Below are positions 46,464 through 58,509 of a stretch of 64,000 nt of DNA, piece after piece (the stretch's first letter is position 1; each line of letters begins with the position of its first letter). The stretch comes from Platerodrilus igneus (lineage: Eukaryota; Arthropoda; Insecta; Coleoptera; Lycidae): the NCBI GenBank assembly GCA_036346225.1, contig JARFIW010000658.1, forward strand, positions 1,178,001-1,242,000, read 5' to 3'. The notes below the pieces were generated by a model, which worked only from the letters and a program-made list of their open reading frames with translations, had not been told where the DNA came from and did not search any database. Made by a program: the position numbers and the translations under genes.

Positions 46464-48185
46464 AGGTAGATTTTGTTAATTCATATTAATTAATCATGAT
46501 ATTTCAAATTGTGTTTCTATAAAGGTAATTCAGATAATTCATGTAATACATAATACATTGTATACGCAGTAATTCAAGACAATAACTTGTTTTAAAACCG
46601 CAAATGAAAATAGATCTTAATATCGCATGATGCTACGTATGTATTTCTTGTGAAAAGATAATTTGCAATAGACAGTTGTCGTACAATAACCTTGTATTGA
46701 GCATACATTAAATATATTAAGTTGCGAGAATGAAATTTGTAAAAGGAAATAATGATACATAGGTTTAGTAAACTATTTGGAAAGGTTGAGTTTTAGTGAT
46801 ACGAGCATGCAGGTGACGGAAGGAAAAGCTGCATTGTGTTAGTTGAACCCTTGGTGGGGTCCGTGCAGAAAGGATTTCTTCACGATTCGTTGATTTTGAC
46901 AAGCGCGTGGATCGGAATGAAGGCAAATTAAAGTTAGTAAACGAAGCACAGCTTCAAAATGTAACGTAAACTTCTTCAAAAGGAAAAATTTGACTACGCA
47001 AGCATTCTTGTAACTTTGGTTACAAATTTGGCAAAGAATACTTACCGCCACGGGGATTTTGTAACTTGCGTGTGCCGTAATATTAGAGCTACCTGGGGGT
47101 ATAGTTAAAATATGTGAGTTTAGTTGTATTAAGAGAACTTCTGTTAGATGGACAAATCATTACAACTTGGTGCTTCTGGACATTTTTAAGTTTTAACGAT
47201 GTAATGGAAATAAAACCGTGTGTAAAATATGAGATAGTTAGTTAGAAATTTATAATTATGTACACGTGGCTTTTAAATATAAATATTTTGTATCTATGTA
47301 ATGGATAATTAATCAAACGTAAAAATGATTCTCTTGAGGGACTGATGGAATATCGCCGAATTCGTTTTGTTCTGAAGTTAGGTATACTATCGCGATTTGA
47401 AGTCTGAAGAATTCAAAAAATTAGGAAATAGGTGTGTACTAATTTTAAGGTAATTTTTATTGACAACTCAATCATGAAAAGGAAAAACTAGTATTAAACT
47501 ATGTTAAAAGGATTTAATGTTTTTCTTTAGGATTTCTTTCAGTATTACTTGGCCAGTTTGATGTTAAGAAATCAGGTTTTTTTAAGGAAAATATTTTTTT
47601 ATTAATATTGCAATTATATAATTTTAATATAAGCTAAATTTAGGTTACACTTTATTTGGACTTAGTTATGAACTAAGTAAAATAGAGAATTTTGTAAAAG
47701 GATATATAGCTACCCTTAAATGGAGTCGTATTTAGATCGGCCACTTTATTTTAAAAATTTTCTTGATATGACAAAATTTAATGGGTGTTTTTACGGTGCG
47801 TGCGGTGCAGTAAACAGCATACCATATGATATGGGAAAGGACCGATATACTTGCGGCCACGTCCACAATGCTTTACGCAAAGTAACTATATTATGTTTAA
47901 ACGCGAATAATTACGTAATTCATATCTGACTTCAAAATTAATTAATCGTTTAGTATAATATAACATAAAATACTGAATAGCAGCCGCCGGCTGTGCTCAC
48001 CGGTGCGATCTGAAGAGTCGACTTGATATGAATCGTTTCCTATCGTTCCATAACCGACTTATTCTAATTTCAATCTTCCTTTCTATCGATACTATGATCA
48101 AAGACAGGCAAAACTTCAAACAAAACAAATCAAGCGGCAAAGCAATAAAATATATAAATACACAATACATGTATAAAAATGTAAA

Positions 48186-48187
<2 letters not shown>
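46464..48187. other. AT-rich spacer
   Basis: No gene recognised. A slightly GC-richer patch at 46840-47060 has a 70-codon minus-strand frame without motifs, and a 69-codon plus-strand frame at 47720-47929 is cysteine-containing (FYGACGAVN, YTCGHVHNAL) but unknown. Confidence 0.3.

Positions 48188-48190
<3 letters not shown>

Positions 48191-48246
<56 letters not shown>
48191..48246. repeat. Interrupted (TA)n microsatellite
   Basis: About 25 TA dinucleotides with one TTT interruption at about 48216-48218, at the 5' side of the jockey-like LINE. Confidence 0.95.
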
Positions 48247-48248
<2 letters not shown>

Positions 48249-48479
48249 AAATAAAGCAAAGAGGACATAAGCATAAAACTGCATAGATTAGCAAAGAACC
48301 ATCCCTTACACTATCAGGTGCACTCGCATAAACATTATGTCAGGTAACGCCATCACATTAAAACATGCAAAATTTACTTATAATACAAATCAATGCTTAC
48401 GCGAGTACAGCCCTCGCAATATTTATAAACACCTCGAATATAAAGAGCTTGTCATCTACCTACATCTAATTATATTTTA

Positions 48480-49040
48480 CTGCTAAAGGAAGATGTGTAT
48501 GTACTGTCAAGTAAACAACATACATCAGCCTAGTGCACAAGGAACCTGTAGAAAGTTCAACCTACGCCAACTGCCACGGTCAATACCCAGCTAATTTCCA
48601 AGAAAGCGCGGTACACCAAGACTTTGTTCAAAGGAAATAGGATAACCGGAAACCGAAACCGAAAACAGCACCTCTACTACAGACAAACGAATCCGACGAA
48701 GGCAATGAGGGCTTTACTAAAGTCTATTGCGGACGCAAGCTTCTAACCAAACAGCAACCCTCTCACGCCACAGAAACTATATCAATCTTTTCGGCCATTA
48801 CTGTATACGCCGAAATCCATACGGCAATGGAAAAAGCACAACACGATCAACTCCACGCTGGAAGCGTAGAAAACCAAAAAGCAAAACCACCAACAGCTTA
48901 TAGAGACCAATCTACATTAAGGCGTCTTGCTGCAACGCAATCACGGCGCCAACCAAAACCAGAAAAAAGTTCTAAAACAGACAACTCAGATAATCACACC
49001 ATCACTAAAAATCCACACTATTACATAAAGTACTAGAACG
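48480..49040 (+). pseudogene. Jockey-like ORF1 (gag) C-terminal part
   Basis: Segments in changing frames: a cysteine-bearing CMYCQVNNIHQPSAQGTC part (about 48495-48552), NCHGQYPANFQESAVHQDFV (about 48570-48630), which matches the jockey gag knuckle and its CxNCGGxHxANYxGCPxxK follow-up with residues lost, then EGFTKVYCGRK (about 48708-48740), and an open glutamine- and lysine-rich tail (48827-49036). Confidence 0.6.
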
Positions 49041-49099
49041 GTGACAAAACATACTCACAGCATTTATGTCACGCAGGCCAATACAACACCTTATTTGGG

Positions 49100-49850
49100 C
49101 GGCACTCGCAGACCTTATCGCCTTGCCTTAATGGGTAACAGAAACCGTACTCAACTAAGAATCCCATCCTGGGACGTCGATGGTATCCCAAAAAAAAAAA
49201 CAGAGAACTGAGACACTTCCTAAAGGAATTCGACATCGATGTAGCACTCCTAGGCGAAACCAAACTAAACAACAACATCCCGATGAAAACCGTCAGCTAC
49301 ATCACATACAAATACAATAGATCGACCGAACCAGGGCATTCCGCAGCCGGAGCGAGGTTATGCTTGTCGACATGCCTCTTTAGCACCAAATAAGAGATCT
49401 GCCGCACGCCCATATCGATGCTCTAGCCATTACTAAACAGATAAACTGAACGCCTCTTAAAATAGTTTCTGAATATCGCAGGCAAACCAGCATCTGCTAC
49501 CAGAAGCATCGATAATCTACTACTCGACAACACGAACACGATCATCGCTGGAGACCTTAACGCAAAGCACATATCGTGGGCGTCCAACACCGAAAATCTA
49601 GACCGACGTATCCCACACGCCTACTCCGTTGGAATAGAACATCGACACTATATTACCAAGCTCGCCTAACAAAAATCCACAAAACCCACACACACCATCA
49701 CCTAGATGTTCTGAACATTTTAATAGTGAGAAGCGTTCCTTAAACATCATGACATATATCATAGAAGATTTATGTTCTGACCACCTGCCGATCATCATCA
49801 CGCTACACATATATCCTCATACACAACTACAACGACCTGGGACATAAACA
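49100..49850 (+). pseudogene. Jockey-like AP endonuclease, broken
   Basis: LRHFLKEFDIDVALLGETKL followed by SYITYKYNRSTEPGHSAAG (about 49205-49350) matches the LxxFLxxxxIDIxLxxETxL...Y...R....GGTAI region of jockey endonucleases. TIIAGDLNAKHISWAS (about 49538-49585) is the GDFNAKHxxWGS active-site motif, with the usual F read as L. Stops and frameshifts separate the parts; the final SDHLPI-type motif is readable at about 49776-49800. Confidence 0.75.
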
Positions 49851-50379
49851 AACACGAACTGGAGAAAATTTAATTAAACTCTACAAAGAAAGAGCATAAA
49901 CGGCAACCTGAACATTAATAGCCCAGTAGAGTTAGACACCGCCACCGAATATATCACGGAAACCATTCAGGGCCCACTATAGCATAGCACCAACACTTAG
50001 AAACAGAACAACCTAAACCGAAGCTACCCCAATACATACAAAACGTTATCAAGGAGAAACGTAGGCTGGTCAGACTCTGACGAGTGGCCCGTGATCCGGC
50101 AATCAGGACCCGACTAAACACCAAACAAGCAGCACTGAAGATACTCCTCGATTAACACGCAACAAACGCATGTGCAACATATGTCAACCAGACATTGGAC
50201 ACCGAAGGGAATCTATACCTACTTAACAGAACGCTAAAGATGAGATAACAACCACCAACACTACTAAACAAATCTACAGACAAGATTTACATCTATAGTC
50301 ACCCTCCAAGAACATGCAGAGCAACTCCATCCCTGACAGACATACCAAAACATCAATGTCCGTCATCGTCCCAAGACAA

Positions 50380-51280
50380 ACCAAATAAACTACTTTGCGA
50401 CAAGGAAAAGGGAAAAGCTATCTGAGAAAGACGGAATTGCCTACATACCACTGAAGGACATCACGAAATGCACGTTAGTGTACATCGCTAGACTGTTCAA
50501 TGGCATCTTTACACGACGGTATTTCGCCAAATCTTGGATGACACTACAAATAATACGGGTAATTGATCAGGTAACAGAAAACTGACAAGAGATGAGTCGA
50601 AGTTGCTATCTCGTTAGGCTTCAAGACCGCTTTTGACAAGGTGTAGCACAGAAAATTTTTATACAAACTAAATACACTCACCAGGTTCCAATATTTTACA
50701 TACAGCTGTAGAACAATTACCTCGAGGATCGACATCTGCAGGTCAAAGTTGATGAAAAACTACCCAAAATAGTGATCTTGACTGTTGGGTACCGCGAGGC
50801 GCGTGTATGTCACTTGCACTGCTTAACATTTACGTCCACGACCTCCCGACCACACATAGCGTAAAATGTTGGCAAAACGCCAACGACATGATCTACCTCG
50901 CAAGCGATTGAAACCTTGAACGAGCACCAACTGAACATGCTACACACGTAATTCTTACCTAGAGAATATGACTTAACATCGAGAAAAAAAACAAGTTATT
51001 ATGTTCTCTAAACACAGAGCACAACTATATTCCGCATCAACCCTATTCCACCGACGTCTCATTTGGACCAACGACATAAAATACTTGGAAATCAGAATCG
51101 ATCGCAGACTAAACCTCAACACAGACATCACCTCCGTACTTAACAAGGTCAGGCAAATTAAAGACTTTTTATACGTCACGATCATACACAATAGACTTCC
51201 AACCGAATTTGCGAAACGTACCTAAGACCGACAATCACTTATGCAGCAGCTGTATGGATGACATAATTCACCTATAGCAA
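50380..51280 (+). pseudogene. Jockey-like reverse transcriptase, broken
   Basis: Starts with EDGIAYIPLKD-like and ARLFNGIFTRRYFAKSWM (about 50430-50540), then FKTAFDKV (about 50620-50645), where the usual form is xEKAFDxVWH, then VPRGACMSLALLNIYVHDLP (about 50790-50850, usual VPQGxxxSPxLFNIYxxDxP), and NANDMIYLASD (about 50878-50910, usual YADDxxxLA). The palm FADD/YADD motif reads AND. KYLEIRIDRRLNLNTDI (about 51080-51130) corresponds to YLGVxLDxxLxWxxHI. Confidence 0.75.
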
Positions 51281-51399
51281 CCGGCGAAGATGGAATCATT
51301 TCAAAATATCGTTCCTACGCCGCTTGCAGGAACCCAAAAATGAAAAAAAGCAGTAGGAATCTCACGATTAAACGCTGACACAGAAAGATGACTTGAGAG

Positions 51400-52365
51400 G
51401 AGCAGGTCTGAGAGCAGACGTTGTTTTTCCTATTTGAGTACGGTAACAATAGGCTTTTGGGAAATTGTGGACGAGTTTTTGTCTGCTCCTCTCTATTATA
51501 TTTTTATTTTTCCTTCCCGCATTTTTTCTATCTGCTGTTTATTTTATAATAAACTGTTCCTTGTACTTAAATAGTATCTTTATGTTTTTTGTTTGAAAAT
51601 AAAGATGTTTTTAAACCTTTGTTTATAGCTTGTTTTAGAAATATGCCCAGTTAACAATTGGTTTGATTTGTAAATCTTCTTGCCACTCTACAATAACATA
51701 AATTAAAAAAAGTTCATTAATAAATCATCAGCTCAGATCTCCAGACTGACTCATGATTCATCTAATTATATAAAAATTCGTTAGATAACATAATAGAGCT
51801 ACCAATGCCGCCGTACAAAGTATACAAGTATGGAAATCGGCTAGAACAAACGTTATTCCAGCTATAATTTCAAGTTTTTAATTAAAATTTAAGAATCCAA
51901 TTAATTTAGATATACCATCATTTAATTAGATATTATAAAAACAAGCACATTTCTAAACTTTTGAAAAATAGGTTCTCATGCCAAATCTCGGAAAATTAGC
52001 AATAATTGTTAGCATTAGAAGTTGTAAGAACTATTATTCGTAGTACTGTAGACGTCATTTCGCTATTATTTGAGGGTTTACAGATAGGACCAAATGCTTT
52101 TGAAATTAATTATTTTTCTGAAGTTCTTCATTGCATAAAATTATATTAAAATTTAGAAAGTAATTGCAATCAATCGCCTGTTAATTCAGACAATTATAAA
52201 TAAAATACACACAAATTTAAGCTTCGTAGTCATTACACAAGCCCTAGGAGGTTGCATAATGTGACGCGTATTATGACAACTCTTAGGCTTTGACTGTTTT
52301 ATTAACATCAACAATAGAAACTGTCGCCTAACTTCACAATATGATCTTAATATTTTTTCCTTACC
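51400..52365. other. AT-rich spacer
   Basis: Probably begins with the LINE 3' untranslated tail. Nothing else recognised. Confidence 0.35.
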
Positions 52366-52680
52366 TTAGCCGTAAGTGACACTTACGTCACTGAGACGAC
52401 CTCCCGTAAGTTGCATTTACTAGGATGGCTGTGAAGCGGGACGTAAATTTTTAATTACTTCCTTTGGGCGTAAGTGATTGTCTTCAAATGTAAGAAGCCA
52501 TGGTTACAAACCCATGGTTACGGGTCTAAGCCTACATTAAATAATTTTCTATTGTTATTTTTATTTTAAACTTAATTTAAGGGCATCTTTAATAATTTTG
52601 AATTTAGAGGTAGGGAAAAAATAATATACATACCAAGGGACGTAAAGGATCTACGGTGCCTCGTCACCGTAAATCCTACT
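52366..52680. repeat. CGTAAGTG-rich patch with small palindrome and direct repeat
   Basis: CGTAAGTG, then A, then CACTTACG forms a 17-base palindrome at about 52371-52387. Further ACTTACG/CGTAAGT copies occur at about 52414, 52470 and 52676, and CCATGGTTAC is directly repeated at about 52498 and 52512. It may be the remains of a MITE, but convincing terminal repeats were not defined. Confidence 0.4.
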
Positions 52681-52899
52681 TACGTCTTCTAGTATGCAAT
52701 ATACTAACTATTATACCAATATTACAAAATATCTCTTCCTTGCAAAAGTTTTTAGATATTTGCAAGCCAACAATACTCTATAAAGTTACATCATTTAACA
52801 AGGAAAATTTGTTATGCCAAAGGGTGGATACCTTTTTAAAAATTGTGAGTACTCACTTATAGTTATTGAAAATGTAGTAGGCATACAAAGTGTTTAGTC

Positions 52900-54030
52900 C
52901 AGTGTACAGTTTTGGCCCCAGAAAATCTAGCTGGTAATCCATAGGAAAACTCAATGAAGTACTCCGCTAAAAATCCTGTTTCGGTAAAATACCTAAAACC
53001 TTGACTAAAGTAACAAAATGGTTGCCGACTAACTCAGTGGGACGGGCGGTATAAGTGTTTGAAGAGGATCTCGGAAGGCTATCGGGTGTGAAATATGTCT
53101 TTATCGGGATGTATCTTGGACGCCACCTAAATTCCCGGAGGGTTTCTAGGGAAAAGTTCTAGAATGAATAACAAGAGGGTGCCAAAATTTGAGATCACAG
53201 GAGTGATTCTGGCTTAAAAGTTGCCTGAAAAATCATTATGTACACTATTGCCTAAACCTTAACCAATAGAACACAAGAAACCTATTTAAAACGGCTAGCT
53301 GAAAATAAGGTTTCACACAGACGTACTATAGGTGGGTTTGATCAGTTCATAATGTGAATTTCAAATGTTTATTTAGTACCAACCCTCTCTGGTATAGTTT
53401 CAAATGAATTAATAAATATCTGATGAGTGATTGTTGATAGTAGTCTAAATGGATACCAAAAGGTGCCTACCATTACCACGCAACCCTCAACGTATAGCGA
53501 TCGATCTGGGAACCAATGTACCCCTAAAATTGAAAATAACCAACTTGGTAGGGTATTATCCGAACATTTGATGACCTTGTCCGTTCGAAAACCTTTTTGT
53601 CAAAGGTAAGTCATCTACTAAAACTGTATGTTGATTGTTTGGATGTTAAGCACGAAGTGCTCTAAGAATATGAATCTACCCTTACTAAAATAATTCGAGA
53701 CATCCTTGGCAAACTTCGGGCAGATGAATTAAAAGGATATCTTAAATAATCCAGAAATCGGGACATTTATTTATTTTAGTCAGCTCAAATCTACCCGTGA
53801 AACCTTCATGCCCAGCGGATGAGATAATCGGCGTGTCAAATTAATACATTATTAATCAAAACAAATGAATTGCGAAACTGTACTAATTTAGAACGCAATG
53901 ACGATAGTGGCAATCATCTCCAACTTTTAGAAACTGACAATAAATTTGACAACCTTTGAGTATGAACCATATATGATACAAAATAAGTCTATCTTAGATC
54001 AAAAATGTTTTATAGTTTTACGGCGAATTC
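52900..54030 (+). repeat. Second copy of the right part of the 41.6-46.5 kb element
   Basis: Blocks appear in the same order as at 44840-46270: AGAAAATCTAGCTGGTAATC, GCTAAAAATCCTGTTTCGG, ATGGTTGCCGACTAACT, TAAGTGTTTGAAGAGGATCT, CTTGGACGCCACCTAA, GAGATCACAGGAGTG, AAAACAAATGAAT, AATTTGACAACCTTTG and GATCAAAAATG. Middle parts differ in length (about 680 versus 970 bases). No end sequence was found at either side. Confidence 0.7.
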
Positions 54031-54479
54031 GTCATTTGAATAAGAAACTGATGACCAATTTTTAGAGAGTGTAAAGTTACAAAATTACTACGATTTCAAA
54101 AAAAAATAAGTCCATCCTAGAGCAAGAAAATTCAACTAGGGTTTGAACATACTTTTCTATTAGTTCTAAGAAATTGAACACAAAATGAGTTTTATAAAAC
54201 AACAACAAAAAAAGGAATACGCTTAGAACCACTATCGCCGAAAAAATATTGCTGGTGTTAGGAAAACAATTGAAAACTAGAACAGAAGTAATTATTCGAT
54301 AATATTGCATACAAGTTAAGGTATGACCTAAAACCGTTAGAACATCCCCACATCATTTTCTACAATAAACGAAAATGTCTTTGTTCTATGGCCTACCAGT
54401 TTTCTGAATACCAAAAATAGAGTGTATTCATTATGTAATTTGTTGATGACTATACATAGGTCTAGGCCCAACCTAGCTG

Positions 54480-55540
54480 TACATTCTAATAATATATATA
54501 GTATTTCTTGATTGCTGCCTAGAGATGTCGATTGATTGTGACATAAAGCCCTTTACTTATCGGCGCTGCCTTGGTGTTGTGAGTGTATGGTTCAAAGTCT
54601 ATGAAACAAGCGTGATTTTATCGGGTATTTGTGTCTCTGATTTGGCGTGCATTATGTGTAGTGATTGCTGTGTAGATGTAATATTTGGACTGAAGTTATT
54701 GATGTTATGAGTGTTTTTGTCGCTAGATGGGAGGTTTAATTCGTGCGGGTTGTAGGATATTAGGAATCAGAGGTTTGGTAATCGTGTATATGAGTCGAGG
54801 TTAAGTTTGGTTTTAAGACGTTCTTGGTAAGTGGATATCAGAGTGCATGAATAAATTAGGTGTATGGGGGTTTCTGGGAAGCAGTCAGCGCAAGGACAGT
54901 AGGGAGATGGGAGTAGTTGAAGTTAGTGGAGATTACTACAGAAGGAGCCATGTCCTGTGAGGAATTGAATGGTTATTGAATGTACGAATGCGTCATCTAA
55001 GATGAACGGGAAAATGTCATGGGTTAATCTGCCGGTTTGAAACCTGGTCCAGGATTCTTGCCAGGACTGTAGTATAGAACCATCGATAAGAGTTTTAATT
55101 TCTGTTCTACGGAGGATCAATATTCATCGGGGAGTAGAATCCTGTCGTGTAGGATGATGGGTCAGCAATTCTTGAAGGTGCGGATTTGGATATATGTCTG
55201 AAGTGTGAGTTCTATTGGGAAATTTGCAACAGGATTTGTAGGGCGGAAGTAGATGTTGTTCGAGCTGCTTGGTAGTGGTACAGAAGGAACGATCTGATGA
55301 TTGTCTTGAATATTGTTTGAGTGGGGAGTTAAAGGGAGCCACGAATCCACAACATAACGGATTATAGATATACCGATTTAGTTGGTTTGACTCTTCGGGT
55401 GTGGTTTGCTAGGTGGACTGATTTGAAAGGGAATGATATACGATGAGTAGAATTAGTTTAATTTTGTATCAAAGTCTGAATAAATGAATGTTGGTTTTGA
55501 GTCTGGTGTCGATTTCGCGGATTAGATAGCTCATTGAATG
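54480..55540 (-). pseudogene. R1-like LINE pol, C-terminal part (downstream of the BEL insertion)
   Basis: Minus-strand readings in order: an AISLIREIDTRLKTNIHLF piece (about 55490-55545), TTSTSALQIL with ISPIELTLQTYIQI-like sequence in adjacent frames (about 55190-55270; usual YRTTSTxALQVLxGIPPIxLxxxE), SEIKTLIDGSILQSWQESWT with GRLTHDIFPFI (about 55000-55105) and SITIQFLTGHGSFCSNLH (about 54923-54975; usual LTQFLTGHGxFxxYL), and then a PETPIHLIYSC-like zinc-ribbon end (about 54860-54890). This is the tail of R1-clade pol. Two overlapping short frames at 55124-55350 are parts of it. Confidence 0.8.
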
Positions 55541-55543
55541 GAC

Positions 55544-55693
55544 TGTATAAACACTTTTGTGATAATAATAGATTTAATAAGGACTTATAGAAAATACAAA
55601 CTTTTGTACAAATTAAAAAGTGACGTTAAAAAATTATTATTGAACGTCAATCCATATATAGGCCTACTTGATCTTTTACATGAATCTTTAACA
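55544..55693 (-). repeat. 3' LTR of the BEL/Pao element
   Basis: On the minus strand TGTTAAAGATTCATG ... GTGTTTATACA, about 150 bp, with TG/CA ends. The preceding minus-strand sequence AAGTTAGGGGGCA is the polypurine tract (plus-strand 55694-55706). The second LTR is missing, so its limits rest on terminal sequence and the tract only. Confidence 0.6.
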
Positions 55694-55939
55694 TGCCCCC
55701 TAACTTGAAAGGACCACTTTTTCAACAAAAAATAATCACAAAAATATTAACAGAGATGAAGTAGGATAAAGATGGAATATTTCAAACTTATATACATAAA
55801 ATAAGAACATATTTTAACATGATTAAATTACATGTTGTGCAGTTATAAAGAGCATAATTGTAAATATAGATAAACGCATTTTAGTAATATTTACTGTATG
55901 ACAGAGCACTAAACAGTCTTTTTGTGGGTAATGAAGTGA

Positions 55940-56960
55940 TTGTTCCAACAGCACGACGAATAATTCTTTTAAATGTACGAATTGAATCGACTTGAACGAT
56001 GTTGCTGCACCAGGATGTGTTTCAACTATTTTTCCAAGCTGCCACGAAAGGGAGGGAGAATTTTTGTTTTTGATGAGGACCAATGAATCACATTCAATTC
56101 ATCTTTTCCGTTGCTGAAGTTCAGAAATGTACTTTAATGACCAATGTTGCCACAAATGTTGGCGCAATTGCTTAAGCCTCTGGAATTGATCCAGCCTATT
56201 GGATTTTACAGTAATGAGATCCAGCTTAAGTGGCAAAATTACTAATCTTCCAATCATAAAGTAAGCGGGAGTGAGTGGGGTTAAATATGCGGGATCGGCT
56301 GATAGTGGGGTGAGAGAACGAGAATTTAGTATAGCTTCAACTTGCGTCAACATGGTGTAAAAATCTTTGTATGTTAACGCAGCACTTGATGGAACACGCT
56401 TTAAATGCCATTTCATTGACTTTACGCTCACCTCCCATAATCCATCAAAGTTAGGAGAATAGGCAGGAATAAAATGCCAATTAATCTCTTGACTTGCACA
56501 ATCAGCAATTATGATTTTTTGCTCGGATTGGAGAAAGTCATCCAACCTTTCTAATTCATTCTTTGCACCAATAAAATTGGATCCGCTATCGAACATTAAC
56601 TGAGCAGGTTTTTCTCGTCTAGAAATAAAACGCTGTAGCGTAGCAAGGAATGTATTGGTGGCCAAATCTGTAAGCAGCTCCAAGTGGATAGCCTTGGTGC
56701 TAAAACATATGAATAGACAGACATAACACTTTAGCATCTTCGCTACGCGGCCACGCTTTGTCTTAATTGTAAATGAACCGGCAGAATCTACACCGGTGAC
56801 CTCAAAGGGATAAGACGGGCGAACGCGTTTCGCATGAAAGTCGTCCATCAACAGATTAAAATTTGAAGGTTTTGCTCGACAACAACGTAGGCAAGTACGA
56901 ACAGTTTGCTTTGCAGTATTCCTACCAAATATGAGCCACAACCGGTCCTGAATAACAGAC
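55940..56960 (-). pseudogene. BEL/Pao integrase, catalytic triad preserved
   Basis: A 280-codon open frame (56941-56099, minus) reads TCLRCCRAKPS (end of the zinc-binding HHCC domain), YPFEVTGVDSAGSFTIKTKR (first D), YVCLFICFSTKAIHLELLTD, LMFDSGSNFIGAKNELERL (second D), INWHFIPAYSPNFDGLWEVS (E; usual PxSPHFGGLWE), and LNSRSLTPLSADPAYLTPLT. The upstream zinc-binding part (LFHAGLQQLLS, about 56960-57000) is in another frame. The C-terminal SWQLGKIVETHPGAATS (about 56005-56055) is after a stop. This is the best-preserved coding stretch of the 3' half of the window. Confidence 0.9.
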
Positions 56961-57519
56961 AGAAGTTGTTGGAGACCAGCATGAAATAATCTCAGATGCT
57001 CTGCATGGAACAGTAATTTGGGAAATGATGACGCGAAGGCAATATAATTAGGTATTTTTTGTTAGAGTCAAAGTCATAATTTCTTAGCCGGCCACCAACA
57101 CGAGTTATTTCAGAGTTATCCAAGAATGTATATAAGCTAAGAATTTTACTTTTTTGTGATACATGCGATTTAGACTTTCAAGAGAATAGCTCGAGAAGGA
57201 ATGACTCTCTTTGAACTTGTTTTATCATAAAATTTAAGGAATGTGTTAAATCTGAAATGGTGAGAAGGTTCCAGGGCTGGAAGCCTCATACCATTTACGA
57301 CAGTTGCGAATGAATAGAAAGCAATATGCAATACACCTTATAAGTCTATTTAAATTTGAAAATCTTTTGAAGGAAAAGGATTCGCACCTGATAGAAATAA
57401 TGGAAAGGTAGTTTTTCTTACTTTATGGAACTTCTTGCAATGATTCCGGTTGTAATGGCCAAATACTAGAAATTTGGTTAAGAAAAGATGGGCCATGCCA
57501 CCAAAGATCTGATGCCTTA

Positions 57520-58480
57520 CTAACTTGGTCCGACGCCTCGAGATAACAATTTAGCTAGGTTCTGTTGTAAACCAACATGAAACCAATTATCTGGATTTGT
57601 CTTAGATTGAATTTCCGATACCCGATTGGCCACAAATGATTTTAACATGTGTGGCGATGTTTGCAACCAGTTGAGTCCCCCTCTGTGGAATCGGTCCAGC
57701 AGATATTGCATTAAATGCGACATTTATAGAATTAAGAACCTTTGCTAATAAGCGTGCTAAGACTAGAGCACCGCACAACTCAAGACGTAGAAGAGTGACA
57801 GTTTTGAGTGACACTACTTTAGCTTTAGCGCAAAGCAGTTGTACAGACACAGAGTGGTGTTGATCTACCGAGCGTAAGTAAATGAACGCACCATAAATTC
57901 CTTCTGATGAATCGGAAAACCCATGTAGTTCAATAATTACGGAATTTGATAACATTGCGTGACGCTGAATTTTAGAATTACTAAATTTAGGCAATTCATT
58001 TTTAAACGCATACCTTTCCGTCTGCAGTTGAAACGAAAGGGATTGGTCTCATCCTACTTTTTCAAGCCACAATTTTTGCATTAATGCTTTAACTATGATA
58101 GCGAAAGCGCTCAGAAGGCTAAGCGGGTTGTGCACTTCCGATATAGTAGAAAGTATAATACGCTTAGTTATAGTCCTTTGAGAAATTTTGACATTTATTT
58201 CGTATGATAAAGTATCTGATTCTGGACACCAAAACAAACCCAAGGTTTTGGTACTTTGCTTTGGACCAATTGGTAGAACAATTGACGATAAACTAGAATT
58301 TTGAATATTTTGCAATACTTTGGGTTTATTTGAAACCCATTTTCTTGAAGGAACAGCCCTTGTTTAGAATGAAAATGATTTGTTGGCAAGTAGTAGAGAG
58401 CTCAGAAATGAATTCGGAACCACTTAATAAGTCGTCGACACAGAAGTCAGAATGAATTTTCTCTGATGCTAATGGAAACT
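57520..58480 (-). pseudogene. BEL/Pao reverse transcriptase end and RNase H, broken
   Basis: At about 58427-58468 the minus strand reads KIHSDFCVDDLLSG, the BEL RT palm motif (usual YVDDxLxG) with both aspartates kept, followed by SELSTTCQQI. Next come TKTLGLFWCPESDTLSYEIN and ISQRTITKRIILSTISEVHN with PLSLLSAFAIIVKALMQKLW (58049-58260; usual TKRxxLSxxxxxFDPLGxxxPxxxxxKxxxQxLW). RNase H follows: IIELHGFSDSSEGIYGAFIY, LLCAKAKVVSLKTVTLLRLE and LCGALVLARLL (57725-57930), the DAS and PRLEL regions of the family. Frames change several times. Confidence 0.85.
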
Positions 58481-58509
58481 TATTTGAAATTTCAATAGAA
58501 TGGCGTCTG

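Larger units (their letters stand above)
48280..51400 (+). mobile_element. Jockey-like non-LTR retrotransposon, decayed
   Basis: Contains an ORF1 tail, an endonuclease and a reverse transcriptase in order on the plus strand, all broken by frameshifts. GC content is clearly higher than the flanks. The 3' end is near 51400, followed by AT-rich DNA with AATAAA-like sequences at 51548 and 51598. No target duplication was identified. Confidence 0.8.
55544..58505 (-). mobile_element. BEL/Pao LTR retrotransposon, 5'-truncated, inserted in the R1-like LINE
   Basis: Minus strand. The 3' LTR is at 55544-55693. Upstream of it come the integrase C-terminus, integrase core, RNase H and the end of the RT. 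At 58505 the coding stops abruptly within the RT, just upstream of CVDD, and the LINE resumes. There is no gag, protease or 5' LTR. The element was inserted whole, as LTR elements are, and its 5' half was then deleted together with some LINE sequence; this order is inferred. Confidence 0.85.

Noticed and set aside
48028..48284. Open frames with YIYIYI runs
   Set aside because: Produced by the TA microsatellite.
54525..54710. 61-codon cysteine-containing plus-strand frame
   Set aside because: Antisense to the zinc-ribbon end of the R1-like pol.
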